A DNA stretch of 64,000 nt from Theobroma cacao (GCF_000208745.1 NC_030856.1:17461822-17525821), one strand, 5' to 3'; positions 33,360-47,480 are shown, counted from the stretch's first letter. The notes: generated by a model not told the origin, from the sequence alone. A program made the numbers and translations.

Positions 33360-36194
33360 TTAAGGGTGTGGAGAATAGAATGCTGAGTAATAATGCAGAA
33401 AAAATTAATCACAATAATAGACATAGGAATATACTACAACTCAACAACATATAGACTAAGGCATGGCCAATTAAAAGTTACAGGTCAACAGATCCAAACA
33501 AATACTAAATCCAATCAATTTTGTTCCAATCACATCCTTACATGTCAATTTCATTTACCACTATGTTTGGAGGGTCATATTGTAATGTTCTATACACACT
33601 TTGAGATATTGCTGTCAACCATGTGTCGAAAATGGATAATTTATTCCCAACAACATCATACTCATCTTTATGTGCCCCAACCACCATAAAGTACCCACAT
33701 AAAGTCATATAATTTGCCAAAGTTGGAAACTGAATCAAAGAGAATTTTGGTGCATTACCTTTTGCCTATATTTTGTTTGTCTTATCTAACACATCAGCAA
33801 CAATAACAAATTATAAAAACAAAGCCAAATCAGCATAAATTAAAAACCTAAACCCTAATGCTATAAACAAATACATCTGCAACAATAAAAAATGAAACAA
33901 CAAAACCCTATCTTAGTAAACATTAAAAACATAACCTAATACTATTCATCATCAACATAATGATTTCATATTGTGCTCTTCCAAAGCAGCAGCCTTTTCC
34001 TTTTCCTTTCCCCTTCCTTCTCTAGATTTCTTCCTTCTCCCAAGCTCTTACCCATCAACTTTCTTGATTTCAGCTTTCAAGCGTCCTTGAATTCAAGGTT
34101 TGTCTATTTTAGGTTAGGTTTCAAGCTTTTAGGTGGGTTTTTGGTTTCATAGTTTCTCAAATTTTCACTCTCAATTTAGTTTTTAGCCTAGGTTTCAATC
34201 TCAGTTTAGTTTAGTATGTACGTTGGGCTTTACTCTCGATTTTTTGCTCTCTCTCGATTTAGCTTATCGAAATTTCAAAGGTTAACGACTCTGACGCAAA
34301 TAATGGTTGGTTTAAGGTTTAGCCACTATTTAGGGATAATTATCATGGTTAAGGAGAATTGGAAACTAAAAGCCAAATCTTACCCCCGCACCATCTGATC
34401 AAAACTACCACATGGCATTTCTTTTATAAAATTAGCATAATATATTTTTTCGTTCATTTTTATCCTTATACATTGAAATTTTATTCACATTAGCCCCTGC
34501 AACACTGTCATACCCAATATGATAATATTACAAGTCATTGCCATGTCATCACCTCAAATGACGTGGCACCGCCACATTATCATATGCAATGACATGGCAC
34601 TGCCACATCATTCAACCAGTTACACATATGTTGCCACGTTATCCAAGTTTGCCACGTCAGCACCACGTCCGCTGTTTGGGGGAGGGACTAAATTAGAGAA
34701 ATTTCTAAAATCAAGAAACTAAATTGTTTCGGTTTTAAGTCGGAGGACTAAATTGAACGAAATGGGCGAGTACAGGGACTTATCATGTCTTTAAACCGTT
34801 TAGTTACAACCTTCACAATTTATAAATACACATTCGTTTAAAATTATTTAACTCTTACCGAATTTACCTTTTATTTAAATTTACTCAAAATTTCTTATAA
34901 AACCAATTTTATTTAAATTCAAATACCACAATCAAATTCTGCTAAATTTAAATTTAAATTATTAATTTCGAAACCCTTAAAAATTATTAATAAAATAAGA
35001 TGAAACAAATATTTAAAGTTATATTTAACTTTATCAACCATAAATACAATCTTTAATTTAGAAAATTTCAACCTAAAAAATATAACCTAAAATATTAAAC
35101 AAAATAAANTTATTAATTTTGAAACCCTAAAAATTTATTAATAAAATAAGATGAAACAAATATTTAAAGTTATATTTAACTTTATCAACCATAAATACAA
35201 TCTTTAATTTAGGATATTTCAACTTAAAATAAAAAATATAACTTAAAATATTAAACAAAATCAAAACATAAAAAATAAATAAATAATTGGAAAGGTGGAA
35301 CTCAGATTCTATGGTTGTAATAAGAGGTTTGTCATGTCCAAATTAAGTAAGTCAGAATGAGGAATTAATTTTATAATCATTGGTAACTCCATATCTCTGT
35401 TTTTTCAATTTTTTTAAAAGCAAAAACTAAATCAACATATTTTTGCTTATTTGATTTTAGCAAAAGTAAAAAACCAACTTAAATAACTAATTTCAAATTT
35501 GTTTACTATTACAAATACAAGAAGAAAGAATTTATTTAACGATTATATATTCTTTTATTTTAACGTAATACAAGTTATTCATCTAAATTTGACTTCATAT
35601 GTGAAATTTTTATAAATTTTCTTTTATAAAAGGAGAGTTCAAACTTAATTTTTGTCCAAATAATAAATTAATTTACATATTCTAGAATCAAATAATCAAG
35701 TAAAAAAATATTTATATATATTTTCAACACCCTAAATCTTTTACACTTAAATATTTGACTTATTAATAAGCATATCAGTAATAATATACTCGAACTGTGT
35801 AGGGACTTCACAAGTCTATTTATTGCTCAAAACTACAGACAAAATTAAATGAATAATCAAATAATATAACTATAAAATCAATAAAAAAGATAAAGACTCA
35901 TCTACAAGAGGAAACTAACAAACACAAAATATGAATGAATGTAAGAAACTGTTAGAGGAAATTGTGAGAATGGTATTGCACATGGCTCACACACTTAGTT
36001 AGGCCGACAAGCTATCTTCATCCACAACATACCTTACGTTTTCAGACATTGTCCTTCATAATGGACAGTTGTTGCGTGCGTGATCGATTTTTCTGCAACT
36101 TGAACATGCTTACGGTCATTGCATTCATGGAGGTGCCGATAGACTTGAGGATGGTGTCAGATTTGTAGACAAAACTACAAATGGGGATGGATAA
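33360..36194. other. AT-rich region between the two MULE transposases
   Basis: The part next to transposase 1 (33360-34200) may hold its promoter and upstream exons, but no domain is recognised. At 34500-34680 several near-palindromic TGACGTGGCA / TGCCACGTCA phrases cluster. At 34950-35270 there is a 151-base tandem duplication. No gene is supported from 34800 to 36194. Confidence 0.4.
34959..35268. repeat. 151-bp tandem duplication spanning an N
   Basis: The block from 'attaatttcgaaaccc' (34961) recurs at 35112 with a few differences. The single N at 35109 lies exactly at the junction, so an assembly join is a real alternative to a biological duplication. Confidence 0.85.
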
Positions 36195-37495
36195 ATCTAT
36201 CTATTATGCCTGTACCTCTTGCATTGCGAACATCTCTATGCTCGATTGCCTTCACTAGCCGATAGAATCCTTTTCCTCCTAAGTCTTCTCGCTTGGCGTC
36301 GCCAACGTGGTGGCAAGATGACAATTTGTTTCACATGAAGGAGGATGTCCCGCTCACTAGGATGCCCTACGGAGTGAATGGACCTCGCATAACCTTCTAC
36401 AAAAATGGTTGTCTTGTAGTAGCCAGCGTAGAATTCAACAGCTTCACATTTGCATTTTTTGAAAAATACAATGAACTAAATGTTCAAGCACAATGTAAAT
36501 GCTATGTCAACTTATGTTCAAATAAGAAATAAATATATTCTGACCTTATTGTTGCAATGGCATCGTTGCAGGGCAGTAAATCTATTTGGAACACACACAC
36601 AACATGAACACATCTTCCTAGATAGGTCTACAAGTTCATCCATCTTCTCGTCTTTAACTTCAAACTCCACTCGATTGATAGGTTTAACTACAAAATGATG
36701 TGCATCATTGAACCGTTTGCTCAACTGCCTGGCACCCAAGGGCTGAGGGGCATGGTCACCTTGATGGCCTCCTCATACCAATCATGGAACTAACGCTGAA
36801 ACATGTCTCTGATGAACTCGATCAAAACAGTGACTGACATTTGTCTTGCATGCTTTAAGCATGAGTTAACACATTCCGCAATGTTGGATGTCATGAGTGG
36901 GTATCGCCTTGCCGGTGACTGTCATGTGCCCATCTCTCAAGGCCTATTCTTAAAAGGTCAGCGTGGGCTTCGATGTGAATCTGCTTGAGCTAGTTCATAT
37001 GTCTGTTGAAATCAAAAACCATATAGCAATCTTGAGCAAAGGGTGAAAATCATTAAAACGTCATCACACTTGAATTTTTTTAAAAGTTTTTTTTTTCAAG
37101 TGGTAACCACATAAACCATGGTGCGCTTCTGGGTATGCATTTTGGATTGCTTTCTTAATGCCGAGATGCTGATCAGAACTGAACATAGTTTTTTCAGGAT
37201 AACCAATTGCATCATGCAGCTTGCTAAGAAACAACGTCCACAAGTCTTCATCCTCAACATGGTCGATGCCTAACTCAATTGGATATATGCACTCGTTCGT
37301 ATCTTTGCATACAGCGACAAACAAAACACCCTTGAACTTGCCTTTTAGATGTGTCGCATCAATTGCAATCATAGGACGCAATACATCCCTAAACCCTCGA
37401 ATATAAGCCCCGTATGACCAGAAACAATATTTGAATCTTTGTGCCTTATCAGTAGCCACTGTAGTGACTGTGCCAAGGTTTTCTTGTTCCAACAT
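36195..37495 (-). pseudogene. MULE transposase 2, C-terminal half
   Basis: The frame 37064-37495 carries the core of the MULE domain: 'MIAIDATHLKGKFKGVLFVA' (first catalytic Asp), 'GIDHVEDEDLWTLFLSKL', 'FSSDQHLGIKKAI' (second Asp) and 'GLCGYHLKKK'. Downstream frames hold a decayed SWIM region (36600-36720), the 'FVEGYARSIHSVGHPSE' end module (36260-36450) and a zinc knuckle 'CSQCKRYRHNR' (about 36195-36230). The N-terminal half lies at 45668-47091. The two halves were one gene before the family-A LTR nest inserted after the AACAT at 37491-37495. Confidence 0.88.
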
Positions 37496-38828
37496 TGTAA
37501 CACCCTATACCCTTATATAGAAGCCAATAAGACCTTATCAATAAGACGAAAGGTCAAGTGACGTAAATTTAAGTGCCAAGGAGTGGTCATGGGTGAAAAG
37601 AATATTGTAGAATAAAATAATATTAAAATTTTAATATTTTATCTATCATTGAAATTAGTCATGAAGGAGGACTGTATGACTAGTCTAAGTGGGGGAGAAA
37701 AAGTAAGAAAAAATTTTGAAGAAAAACAACATTAGTGGGGCCTGCGTGCCTTTATTAAATAAAGTAAGAGCGGGTAAGTATATATTTAAATATTATGGTG
37801 ACACCTTAATGAAGTGCAAATTTTATATTTTATTTGTACAAGTGTAAAGGAAGAAAAATAGAAGGAAATTGAAATTAAAGAAATGTTGGAAAGACCAAAT
37901 TGTAAAGGATGAAAAGTTAGAGGGTCAAATGGTAAATAAGGAAACGTTTGAGGACTTATGTGCAATTTCAACATTTGAAGTTAAATGCAAATTAACTAAC
38001 CAAGGAAAGTTAGATTATGTGGGATAATAAGATGTGCATGTAAATTCACTATTACATGCAAATGATAGCATGCAAAAAGGAGAAAGTTAGTGGGGAACAT
38101 GTGGGACCCCACCATGTGAAGTAAAAGGAAGAATAAGACTAAATTTATTTGCATGTAATGAGATTGGTGCATCAGGTGGCCAAATGAGGAAAGCAAAATG
38201 TGGGATGTATGTGACTTAAAATAGATTAATGAATGACCAAATAAAATATAAGGTAAAGGTGGTGCATGAAATAGGATTGGAGGAATAAGGTGGCGTATGA
38301 AATAAATAATAAAGGAAGAAAAGATGGGATAGTGAAGGTACGGATGGAGAAGTAAAGTGAGGATAGATAATGGACCAAAGAGAAAGGGAGGAAATTGGTG
38401 CATGAAATTTGAGTGGGGATGAATGGGTCCAATGAAAAGTGAGGAATAAGTAAGGAAATGAAAGGTGAAGGAAAAGGTTTGTGTGAAAAACCGCACCTTC
38501 GAGAGAAAAGAAAGAGAATCAGTTTTGAAAGAAGAGAAGAGTAAAGAAGAAGAAGAAAAAGGGAGAAAAAAGAAAAGCTGGAGGAAGGTTTGGTTTTGGA
38601 GGAATTGGAGAAAAATCGAGACGTTTTCCTCCCATATGCCATTGTTGGAGCTTAAGAAGGCATGGGTGATTCGGCTTAATGATTCCAAGGTAAGGAAGGT
38701 AAAAGTTGTCATTTTGTTTGAATGTATGCTTTGTAAACCGATTGTAATGTGAGATTGTGCTTGTGGTAGCAAGGATCTTCAAGGATTCAAAGAACCGGAT
38801 TCGTGCATGCGACTTGTTCTTAAAAGTA

Positions 38829-41800
38829 CGTAACGACCTTCTTCCCGATCGTTATAGGCGTTCGAGACTTGCGAGTGAACCCCGTCAAATCCCGAACAAG
38901 TCGTAGTTGAGATTCCTGATAATTAAATTGAACATTCTAGTGCATAAGTAAATCGACTTTTAATATTAATACTATCATTTACTTAAACTAAATAAATAGC
39001 TGTAATTAAGGTGTAGCAACTAGATAACAATATCCATGTTTAACCAACTTCAAGATAGTTTCAACATCACACTTAGAATCCATTACACAACCTCAAGGTT
39101 TTAGCAAGTACATTTTCGATAAACTAATAATTTTTATAAGTTTGACTATTTACCCAACATGACCCTTATGCAGCAGAGTGACTCGGAGTGGAAGTCTAAG
39201 AGATGCCATTACCTACGTCGCAGCAAATCTTAATATACTAGGCAATACACTTGAGTTGATCACTTATCTGCAAAATGAAGATAAGGGGGTGAGTCTCACA
39301 AACTCAATAATCATCGGCTCTGTGAGTAGGGTGTAGATGGGAAACAAGCCAAGGATAGATAATTTGAACATTAAAAACATATGAATATATATAAACAATT
39401 ATATATATGTAAACCCAAAAGTTGTGTAACGAAATAATCACTTCAAGTAATACAATAAAACCAGTGCAAGTAAAAGATTTCGACCGTCGAAATCATTTGT
39501 TGTAATATATTCTTTGTAAGAGAGCATTCACACACACACAAGAAGTCCATTCGAAAAATAAGTTTCACTTGAATTGATGCATGAATTTCAAGATTAGCTG
39601 TATGTTACCTTAAGTTGGAATTGGAGTTTATTTCTAAGGAAAAATTGAGAAATCATGATTTGGTATTTCTATCTCTCATTTAAGGATTTTTTTTTCTATG
39701 TTTCAGTTTTTTTTTTGTGATTTTCTTTTGCTCGAGGACTAGCGAAATCTTAAGTTTGGTGGTGTGGTAATTCTATTTTATAGAATTATTTTACTCCAAT
39801 TTTGTTATTAAATATTAGCTAAGTCCTCAATTTTCAATTGTTATTTTATTCATTTTTTAGTAGTTTTTATAATTAGGGTACTTTAAGTTAGTTATTTTAA
39901 TTTTATGTTTTTCTTGTTAATTTGGTTATTATTTATTGGTTTTTATTTCTTTTATAGGATTAAAGGTGATTGGGCTTAATTTTGGAAAATAAGGTGTAGA
40001 CAGACCCAAAATCTGCTTGCATATACTTTGGTATTCCAGCTCTATCTCGAGTTACAGAACTCCAAATGATGCGATTCTTAGACCAGTGGAAAGCTAAGAT
40101 ACAGAGCTACAACTTTAATGAAGATTAATTTGCCCAATTCTGCTTCGAAGATAGAGAAAATCACATCGGAAAATGGCTAGACGTACTGTGCCGGGAATGG
40201 AATTTTGTAAAGACTGATAATTAATTTTTGGGCCTTTCATTACACTTTTAAGCCCAATTAAACCCTAGGTCAGCTGAAGGAACTTTAGGTTAAGTCTATT
40301 AGTATAAATAGGATATGTTTAACAACAACAAAAAAAAGCACACAACTTTTGAGAGATTCAAGAAGTTACAAGTTGAGGCTGAAACTTGGAGATTAAGGCG
40401 AAAAATATTGTTTTGTTTTCTTCTTTAGCTTTTATCTTTCTTGATACTTTCAATGGTTGAATTTTATACAATGTTATTTTATTTTGCAATTATGAGTAGC
40501 TAAACTTCTTTCTCTAGGATTGCAATTGAACTCACATGCAGTTTAAGTTTTTAATCTCTTTCTTACTTATTTTAATGGAATTTGAATTGTTTATTCCAAT
40601 TTGTTCTTAATGCTTTTAATTGTCTGATCACCAATTAAATTGATCTAGGAACCTAAACAAACTTGGGAAAGAGAGTTTAGAGTAGACTAAAATTGGGATA
40701 GCATATGATCAAATTAATTGATTTGCGTATAGGATAGGGATATACCTATAGGCCATATGTAGCCAGATTAGAGCCTGAACTTAATGAGTTTGTTTTAATT
40801 TCAATTCACATAGGGATATAGTGTTTTGATTAAAATAGATATTTTTATAGGACAAGTCGGGAGACCCTTATAAATAATTGAGGACTCTAGGTTAGCAATT
40901 TAACCTGTTGAAATAAGTTAAGGAAGAGAGGTAAGATTTAGATGAAGTGTGAGGGATATTGTAATCTTAGGCTTATTTGATTTGATATTTTCTAAAGTTA
41001 TTATTATTTTGATTTTTCTTATTGGTTTTAATTTCAGTTAATTAGTTTTAGTTAATTACTTAATTTTGATTGTTTGGATAAGATTATATTGTTATAATTT
41101 TAGTACTTAGTAAAGTTTTAGAGCAATTCTCTGTGGGATTGATACTCTACTTGTTATTATACTGTCTACTCGATACGTATACTTGCGTGGTAGGAGAAAA
41201 ACTGACATTTCCCTATTTCTAAAACCCTTTACATATATAGCTTATATATATATATATATATATATATTTCCAAAACAATTTTAAAAGTCATGGCATCCAC
41301 AATTGCCTAGCCTTTCTACCAACTCATACTTTCCACAATAACAGTGTATAAATCTTAATCATATAGTTATATATGAAACATCATTCTATATATTACGGAA
41401 TCTTTTTGAAATAGACACCTCTTACTCACCTCACAATATTAGGACACTACATTGCTATTGGTTTGGGTGCGTCTCTAGCTAATTTTACTTGCCGGTCACC
41501 CGTTATCTCCTCCAGTACACCACCACAGCAAACCTTCCTCACTTGCAAACTTCCTAGCAAGAAATTAAACTCAATCTACTTAATTATACACATATATGGG
41601 CAGCAACTTGATTAATGAATCCTTAATCAAATTTCATATTTTTCATCCTCATCATTCACAATAATCTAACATGCAATCTATGAACTTTCAACCAACCAAA
41701 TCCAATACAACATAATGTACTCTCATTGCATGCTCACTTTTCATTTTTTTTTTTTTTACTTTGAATCCCTCACATAAGTCACAAATTCCTCACATCCTCG

Positions 41801-43271
41801 ATCACCATTGCTACCACAAGCACAAGTAATCAATATCCATCTTACTTTTCTTTCCACCCATGATCTCAAGGTTTCAAGCACTTACCCATTATTTGTCTTG
41901 CTTAAACTCACAATACTTTCAAGAACAAGCCGCATGCATGCACCAGATTCTTTGGATCCTTGTAGATTCTTGCTACCACAAGCACAATCTCACATTACAA
42001 TCAGTTTACAAAGCATGCATTCAAACAAAATGACAACTTTTACCTTCCTTACCTTGGAATCACTAGGCCGAACCACCACTTCGTCCTTCAACCTCCAACA
42101 ATGGCATGCAAGAGAAAACCTTTCGATTTTTCTCCAATCTTTCCCAAAATTGAGCCTCCTCCAACTTGTTTTCTTCTTCCTCCTTTCTCTTTTCTTTTTT
42201 CTCCTTTCTTCCCTTCTTTTGCTTTCAAGGCCGATTCTCTTTCTTTTCTCTCAAAGGTGCAGTTTTTCCAAGCCTTTCCTCACATTTCCTTTCTTTATTT
42301 ATTCCTTAACTCCCATTGGAATAATTCATTTTTCCACTCAAATTTCATGCACCAATTTCCTCCCTTGCTCATTGGTCCATTATCTATCCTCACTTTACTT
42401 CTCCATCCACCACCTTCACTATCCATCTTTTCTTCCTTTATTATTTATTTCATACACCACCTTATTCCTCTAATCCTATTTCATGCACCACCTTCACCGT
42501 ATATATTATTTGGTCATTCATTAATCTATTTAAGTCACATGCATCCCACATTTTGCTTTCCTCATTTGGCCACCTAATGCACTAATCTCATTACATGCAA
42601 ATAAATTTAGTTTTATTCTTCCTTTTTCTTCACATGGTGGGGTCCCACATGTTCCCTACTCACTTTCTCGTTTTTACATGCTATCATTTACATGTAATAG
42701 TGAATTTACATGCACATCTCATTATCCCACATAATCTAACTTTCCTTGGTTAGTTAATTTCCATTTAACTTCAAAGGTTGAACTTGCACATAAGTCCTCA
42801 AATGTTTCCTTATTTACCATTTGACCCTCCAACTTTTCATCCTTTACAATTTGGTCCTTTCAACATTTCTTCAATTCCAATTTCCTTTTATTTTCCTTGC
42901 TTTACATTTGTACAAATAAAATATAAAATTTGCACTTTATCAAAGTGCCACCATAATATTTAAATATTTACTTACCCACTCTTGCTTAATTTAATAAAAA
43001 CATATGGGCCCCACTAACGTCGTTTTTTTTCAAAATTCTTTCTTACTTCTTCTTTCCCACTTAGACTAGTCATATAGTCAACCTTCATGACTAATTTCAA
43101 CAATAGATAAAATATTAATATTTTAATATTATTTTATTAATAAAATAATATTTTATTCCACAATATTCTTTTCACCCATCACCGCTCTTTGGCACTTAAA
43201 TTTCATCACTTAACCCTTCGTCTTATCAATAAGGTCTTATTGGCTTCTATACGAGGGTATGGGGTGTTACA
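38829..43271 (-). mobile_element. Family A inner copy, inserted in reverse into the outer copy
   Basis: Read on the minus strand, it starts at 43271 (TGTAACACCCC) and ends at 38829 (GGTCGTTACG). The uninterrupted sequence across the insertion point can be read from the inner copy itself (near 41930), which confirms that the outer copy was contiguous. A short AGTA duplication flanks it (38825-38828 and 43272-43275); one more base may have been lost or mutated. It lacks part of the family's 3' half and contains a Gypsy-like fragment instead. Confidence 0.85.
39620..41205 (+). mobile_element. Gypsy-like fragment: 3' internal end plus LTR (family D)
   Basis: 'tttgctcgaggactagcgaa' followed by 'aagtttggtggtg' is the polypurine region often seen before the 3' LTR of plant Ty3/Gypsy (Tat/Athila-type) elements. 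The LTR then starts TGGTAATTC at about 39765 and ends near 41205 with 'ttgatactctacttg...cgatacgtat'. The left boundary is approximate (39560-39650). It interrupts the inner family-A copy, whose sequence resumes at about 41206. Confidence 0.65.
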
Positions 43272-44476
43272 AGTATGGTGATTTAAAGCAAGACAAATGA
43301 TGGGTAAGTACTCGAAACCTTGAGATCATGGATGGAAAGGAAAGTAAGATGGATATTGATTACTTGTGCTTGTGGCAGCAATGGTGATCGAGGATTGGAG
43401 GAGTTTGTGACATATGTGAAGGATTCAAATTGAGGGAAAAATTGGAAGGTAAACATGCAATGTGGGCATATTATGTCATATAGGACTTGCTTGGTTAAGG
43501 TTCATAGATTGCATGTTAGATTATGGTGAATAATAAGGATAAAAGATGTGAAATTAGATTAAGATTTGTTGATTAAGGTGCTGTCCATATTTGTGTGCAA
43601 TTAAGTATAAATACGGAAGTAAACGTAATGAAAAAATAGATTATTGTAAGGGATTTTTACAGACAAAGAAAACTAAAGATATGGGATATCGAATAGCAAC
43701 TATGAGTGGATTTGTGGTGACATTCACTAAATACATTTAGTTTAACTTGCTGCTAGAAAGTGTATAAGTAAGGAAGGTTTGCCATGGGGGCGTACCGGAA
43801 GAGGTAACGGGCGACTGACAGGTAAAACTAGCTAGAGACGCACCCGAATCGATAGCAACGTAGCGTCCTGCTATTGTGAGGTGAGTAGGGGGTGTCTATT
43901 TCAAAATTTCCTTAAACTATATATCGATATACATTTAATAGATGTGCTGCTTTTCTTTAAATGCAATTATGGACAGCATGTGTTGTTAGCCTCGATAAGT
44001 GATTTTTAACTAGATTTGCAATCAAATTATACTATTATTATGGGCAGCATGAGTTGGTAGAATGCTAGGCACTTTTGGATGCCATGTTTCTTAAAATGTT
44101 TTCTGTATATATATACTAGATATGTAAAGGGTTTTAGAAATCGGGAAATGAGCTCTTTACCACAGTTTATTTCAAAATGTGCCTTATTTGTTTTAGTGAT
44201 GTGCATTCATGAATAATTTACATATATTCACCATGCTGATATGATATTTAAACCTCATGCAAAGGTTTTACATTATAAAGTCTTACAAACGAGTTTATCA
44301 TGTTACCACGATTGGTATTTTGGAAATAGATTTAAAATGAGGTTTGAGAACCCAATTTGCTTTTAAATGGTTTCATCAAATCGAGAGATTCGAGAGTAGG
44401 TCGAATGTCACATTGGGATAATGTGACCCTTGTGCACAAGTGAGCTCTCTAACTAGAGAAACTTTGTTTCATCGAT

Positions 44477-44590
44477 GGGCTACTAGACGTGGCTAGGCCA
44501 TGGTCTGTGATATATATACGTGGCAAGGCAATGGGATGATATACATGGCTAGGCCACCAATTGATATACGTGGTTGCAACCACATGATTT
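44477..44590. repeat. Minisatellite with ATACGTGGCTAGGCCA units
   Basis: Four units of roughly 30 bases share TATACGTGGCTAGGCCA. They are present in the outer family-A copy and not seen in the inner one. Confidence 0.7.
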
Positions 44591-45667
44591 CTTTGATGTC
44601 CGCCAACATCGTCGAGACTGCCATGGCTGTGGGAATCCATTGGAGAGGGGCCTCCCGGATGTTATTACATGGAAATAGGTCCACGAGTTGATTACTTCAA
44701 TTACCTACTTGAGAGTGATATCTCTTTGGATTTTCAAACATGAAATTCAATTGCATGGTGAGAATTATTAGTTTTTTCACAGCTTCTTTATTTATACGAT
44801 GATATTTTATTTATTTACTTAATTAATTCCTCGAGAACGAGTTGATTATGAGCTTATGTATAAGCTCGATAATGCTTGATTTTACTGGAGGATGCGTGCT
44901 TATAATGGTTGATTTGAGTACGAATGTTAAATGAATTTCGAGGATAGAAATCTTTCACTTGCATTGGTTTTGATACATAGATTGAAATGATTGCTTTGCA
45001 TTAAAATTCTTGGTTTTACATATAAGGCACAAATCTTCCTTGAGTTAAATTGTTTACATATACTCTTATGTTTTAATATTCAAATCTTCTGTCGCTAGCT
45101 TGTTTCCCATCTACACCCTACTCATGAAGTCGATGATCACTGAGTCTGTGAGACTCACCCCCTTATCTTCTCTTTTTGCAGATAAGTGATTAGCTCAAGT
45201 TTATCGCCCTAGCATTTTGACTCGCTACGACATAGGTAATGGCATCTCTTAGACTTCTACTCTAAGTCGCTCCACTGCATAGGGGTTGTGTTGAGCAAAA
45301 TAGTTAGATTTATAAAAATTATCAGTTTATCGAAAATGCTTTGCTAAAACCTTGAGATTGTGCAATGAATATTAAGTGTGATGTTGAAATTATCTAGGAA
45401 ATTGCTAGATTGGTTATTGTTATCTAGTTACGACATCTTTTTACGGCTGTTTATTGGGATTAAGTGATTGATAGTGTTAGTATAAGACAGTAAAATCTTT
45501 TATGGACATCACAAGTGGAATGCTATAATAAAAATCCAAGTCGATCCATGTATGCGTTAGATTGTTCGATATAATTAACAAGGATTTCAACTAAGGCTTG
45601 TTCAGGATTTGGCGAGTTCTCTTGCAGGTCTCGGACACCAATAACGATTTAAAAGAAGGTCGTTACA

Positions 45668-47091
45668 AACATATAAAAATATAAGGGTAGTAGTTGAAAT
45701 GACTCTTCTGAGGGACCAAAAACAAGCCTCTCCGCATACTCCTTCGCTTGCCAAGCCTTACCATACAAGCATTCCAATCCCAACTGAACCCTTATCTCAC
45801 CAATTATGTCCTTGGGTCTTAATGCTACTCCATTAACCTGAAGCTTGTGTGACATAAGTTCACCAATTATCTTCGCACTCGCAGTTGGAAATCGCCCTTG
45901 CAAACCATCGACAGTACATGTGTGTACTTTGTGCAACGTCCGAACTTGCCAATATTCTCCTTTAGGTAACTTCGTTGCATGCACACCAAACTTGCATGCC
46001 TTGTCCTTGCAACCAACCTCATAACGACCTTTACATGACCTTTTTACTCTTATCCCAAATTGTTTTTTTAGAGCCAATATGTTCAAAGCTCATTTCAACT
46101 TGGCCTTCGAGGACAACATTCTTCCTCTATATAAGCGATCATCGACACATGTCGACTCCTCAATGGTAATTGTTTGGATGGAGAACTTGTCTGCACCTGG
46201 AATTAGCCACATACGACATATCTCTATATTTCCCTTTTCTTGCTAACTGTCATCTAGCAATGTATTAGGGGAACGAGTCCCGTTCTCACCAACGAAGGGG
46301 TTATCGTATATGGGGTCATCACACTGAACATCTCCTACATCAACACCTTCAACAGGTTCTGTTTTGCCTTCAACATTGTAGCGAATTGGAATGTCACTGT
46401 CATAAATCCAATCATCATCTGAACTGTCACCATGCCATTCATCAGGCCCACCATCTGAATTGTCATCAAATCTATATTCATCGACAAGGAACAAGTCCTC
46501 ATTTCCCTTATCAGATGCAATATAATCCTTGAGCGTCGCAATGTCACCCTCCAATGTTGCAGTGTTGTCCTCAAGTGTCGTATTCTCATTTGAAAATGAC
46601 AGTACACCCTCTACAATTTCACTTGATCGTTGCATTTGTTGGACAGAAGTAAGTAATTGGTTTGATGCACATCCTGATCAAAATTGTGCAGCCAACTGTT
46701 CTGTGAATGTCGTGTGTCTACCGGGCTGCACAAACTCTTATCCATACGTCAATTGCCATTGTTGTGGGTTGTGGACCGAATGCTGTGGTATATGTAAAGC
46801 ATTGTAAATCTCATTTTGATTGAGCTGATTACCATATTGTTCAACTTCTTCATGTGACATGACATTTGTTTGGCGTCCCTTAATGCTGACATACACAACC
46901 GGAACATTCCTCTGTTCTAGCAAAATTAATGCAACATCTTCATCGTCCTTGATAATTAGGCATGATAGCTCTCCGGGTGTACTGATCAATGCACGTAACT
47001 CAATCTCGTCAATTTCTGAGTTTACCCCAACATTATCTTCAACCAGCTTCATCAAGCCCATAAATGACAAATCACTCCTAACCCCCCACAT
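45668..47091 (-). pseudogene. MULE transposase 2, N-terminal half
   Basis: The frame 46738-47091 is the MULE N-terminal module. It is followed by an acidic linker (46243-46635, 'DEYRFDDNSDGGPDEWHGDS') and the MuDR DNA-binding region (45649-46086: 'KKQFGIRVKRSCKGRYEVGC', 'HTCTVDGLQGRFPTASAKII'), which ends 'ESFQLLPLYFYM'. That end continues directly into 'LEQENLGTVTTVATDKAQRF' at 37495, across the LTR nest. Frame changes occur between the three parts. A 23-base tandem array and a terminal repeat lie just upstream of its 5' end. Confidence 0.87.
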
Positions 47092-47204
47092 TCGTGACTA
47101 AGCATCCTTGTAAATGCCATCCACCCACTGACCACCGTATCTTATCACAAGTTACACAATTGGAACCCCACTAAAATTTTGAAAACAAAAAATTTGTCAA
47201 TCAT

Positions 47205-47480
47205 TTTACACATTACATGTCATGTTCTAAAATTTGTCACTCATGTTGTTACACTTCATTTTCAAAAAATGTTACACGCCATGTTTAAAAATTGTTACAT
47301 GCCATGTTTAAAAAATGTTACACACCATGCTCAAAAATATTACATGCAAGTTCAAAAATTGTTACACGCCATGTTTCCAACATGTTACACGCTATGTTAA
47401 ATAAATATGTTACACGCCATGTGCTAACACATGTTATTTCAGTATATTTTCTACACACCATGTGCATTATAGATGCATGG
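47205..47480. repeat. 23-bp tandem array with ACACGCCATG core
   Basis: Around ten degenerate units of GTTACACGCCATGTTTAAAA type precede the transposase-2 gene on its 5' side. The following 150 bases (to about 47640) match the corresponding part of the small element in the ankyrin gene intron. Confidence 0.85.

Larger units (their letters stand above)
37496..45667 (+). mobile_element. Solo LTR, family A outer copy (split by an inner copy)
   Basis: It begins TGTAACACCC and ends GGTCGTTACA, and is flanked by a perfect AACAT duplication (37491-37495 and 45668-45672). The outer copy consists of 37496-38828 and 43272-45667, about 3.7 kb in total, and inserted in a MULE transposase gene. No retroelement protein is encoded. 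It may be a solo LTR of a long-LTR retrotransposon or a non-autonomous element. Long Phe/Ser-rich minus-strand frames (37996-38772) are the complement of purine-rich DNA, not genes. Confidence 0.88.

Noticed and set aside
37996..38772. A 258-codon Phe/Ser/Leu-rich minus-strand frame, with a similar frame at 41808-42473
   Set aside because: It is the complement of purine-rich LTR DNA. The second occurrence is only the inverted copy of the same LTR, with the frame broken. No recognisable protein.
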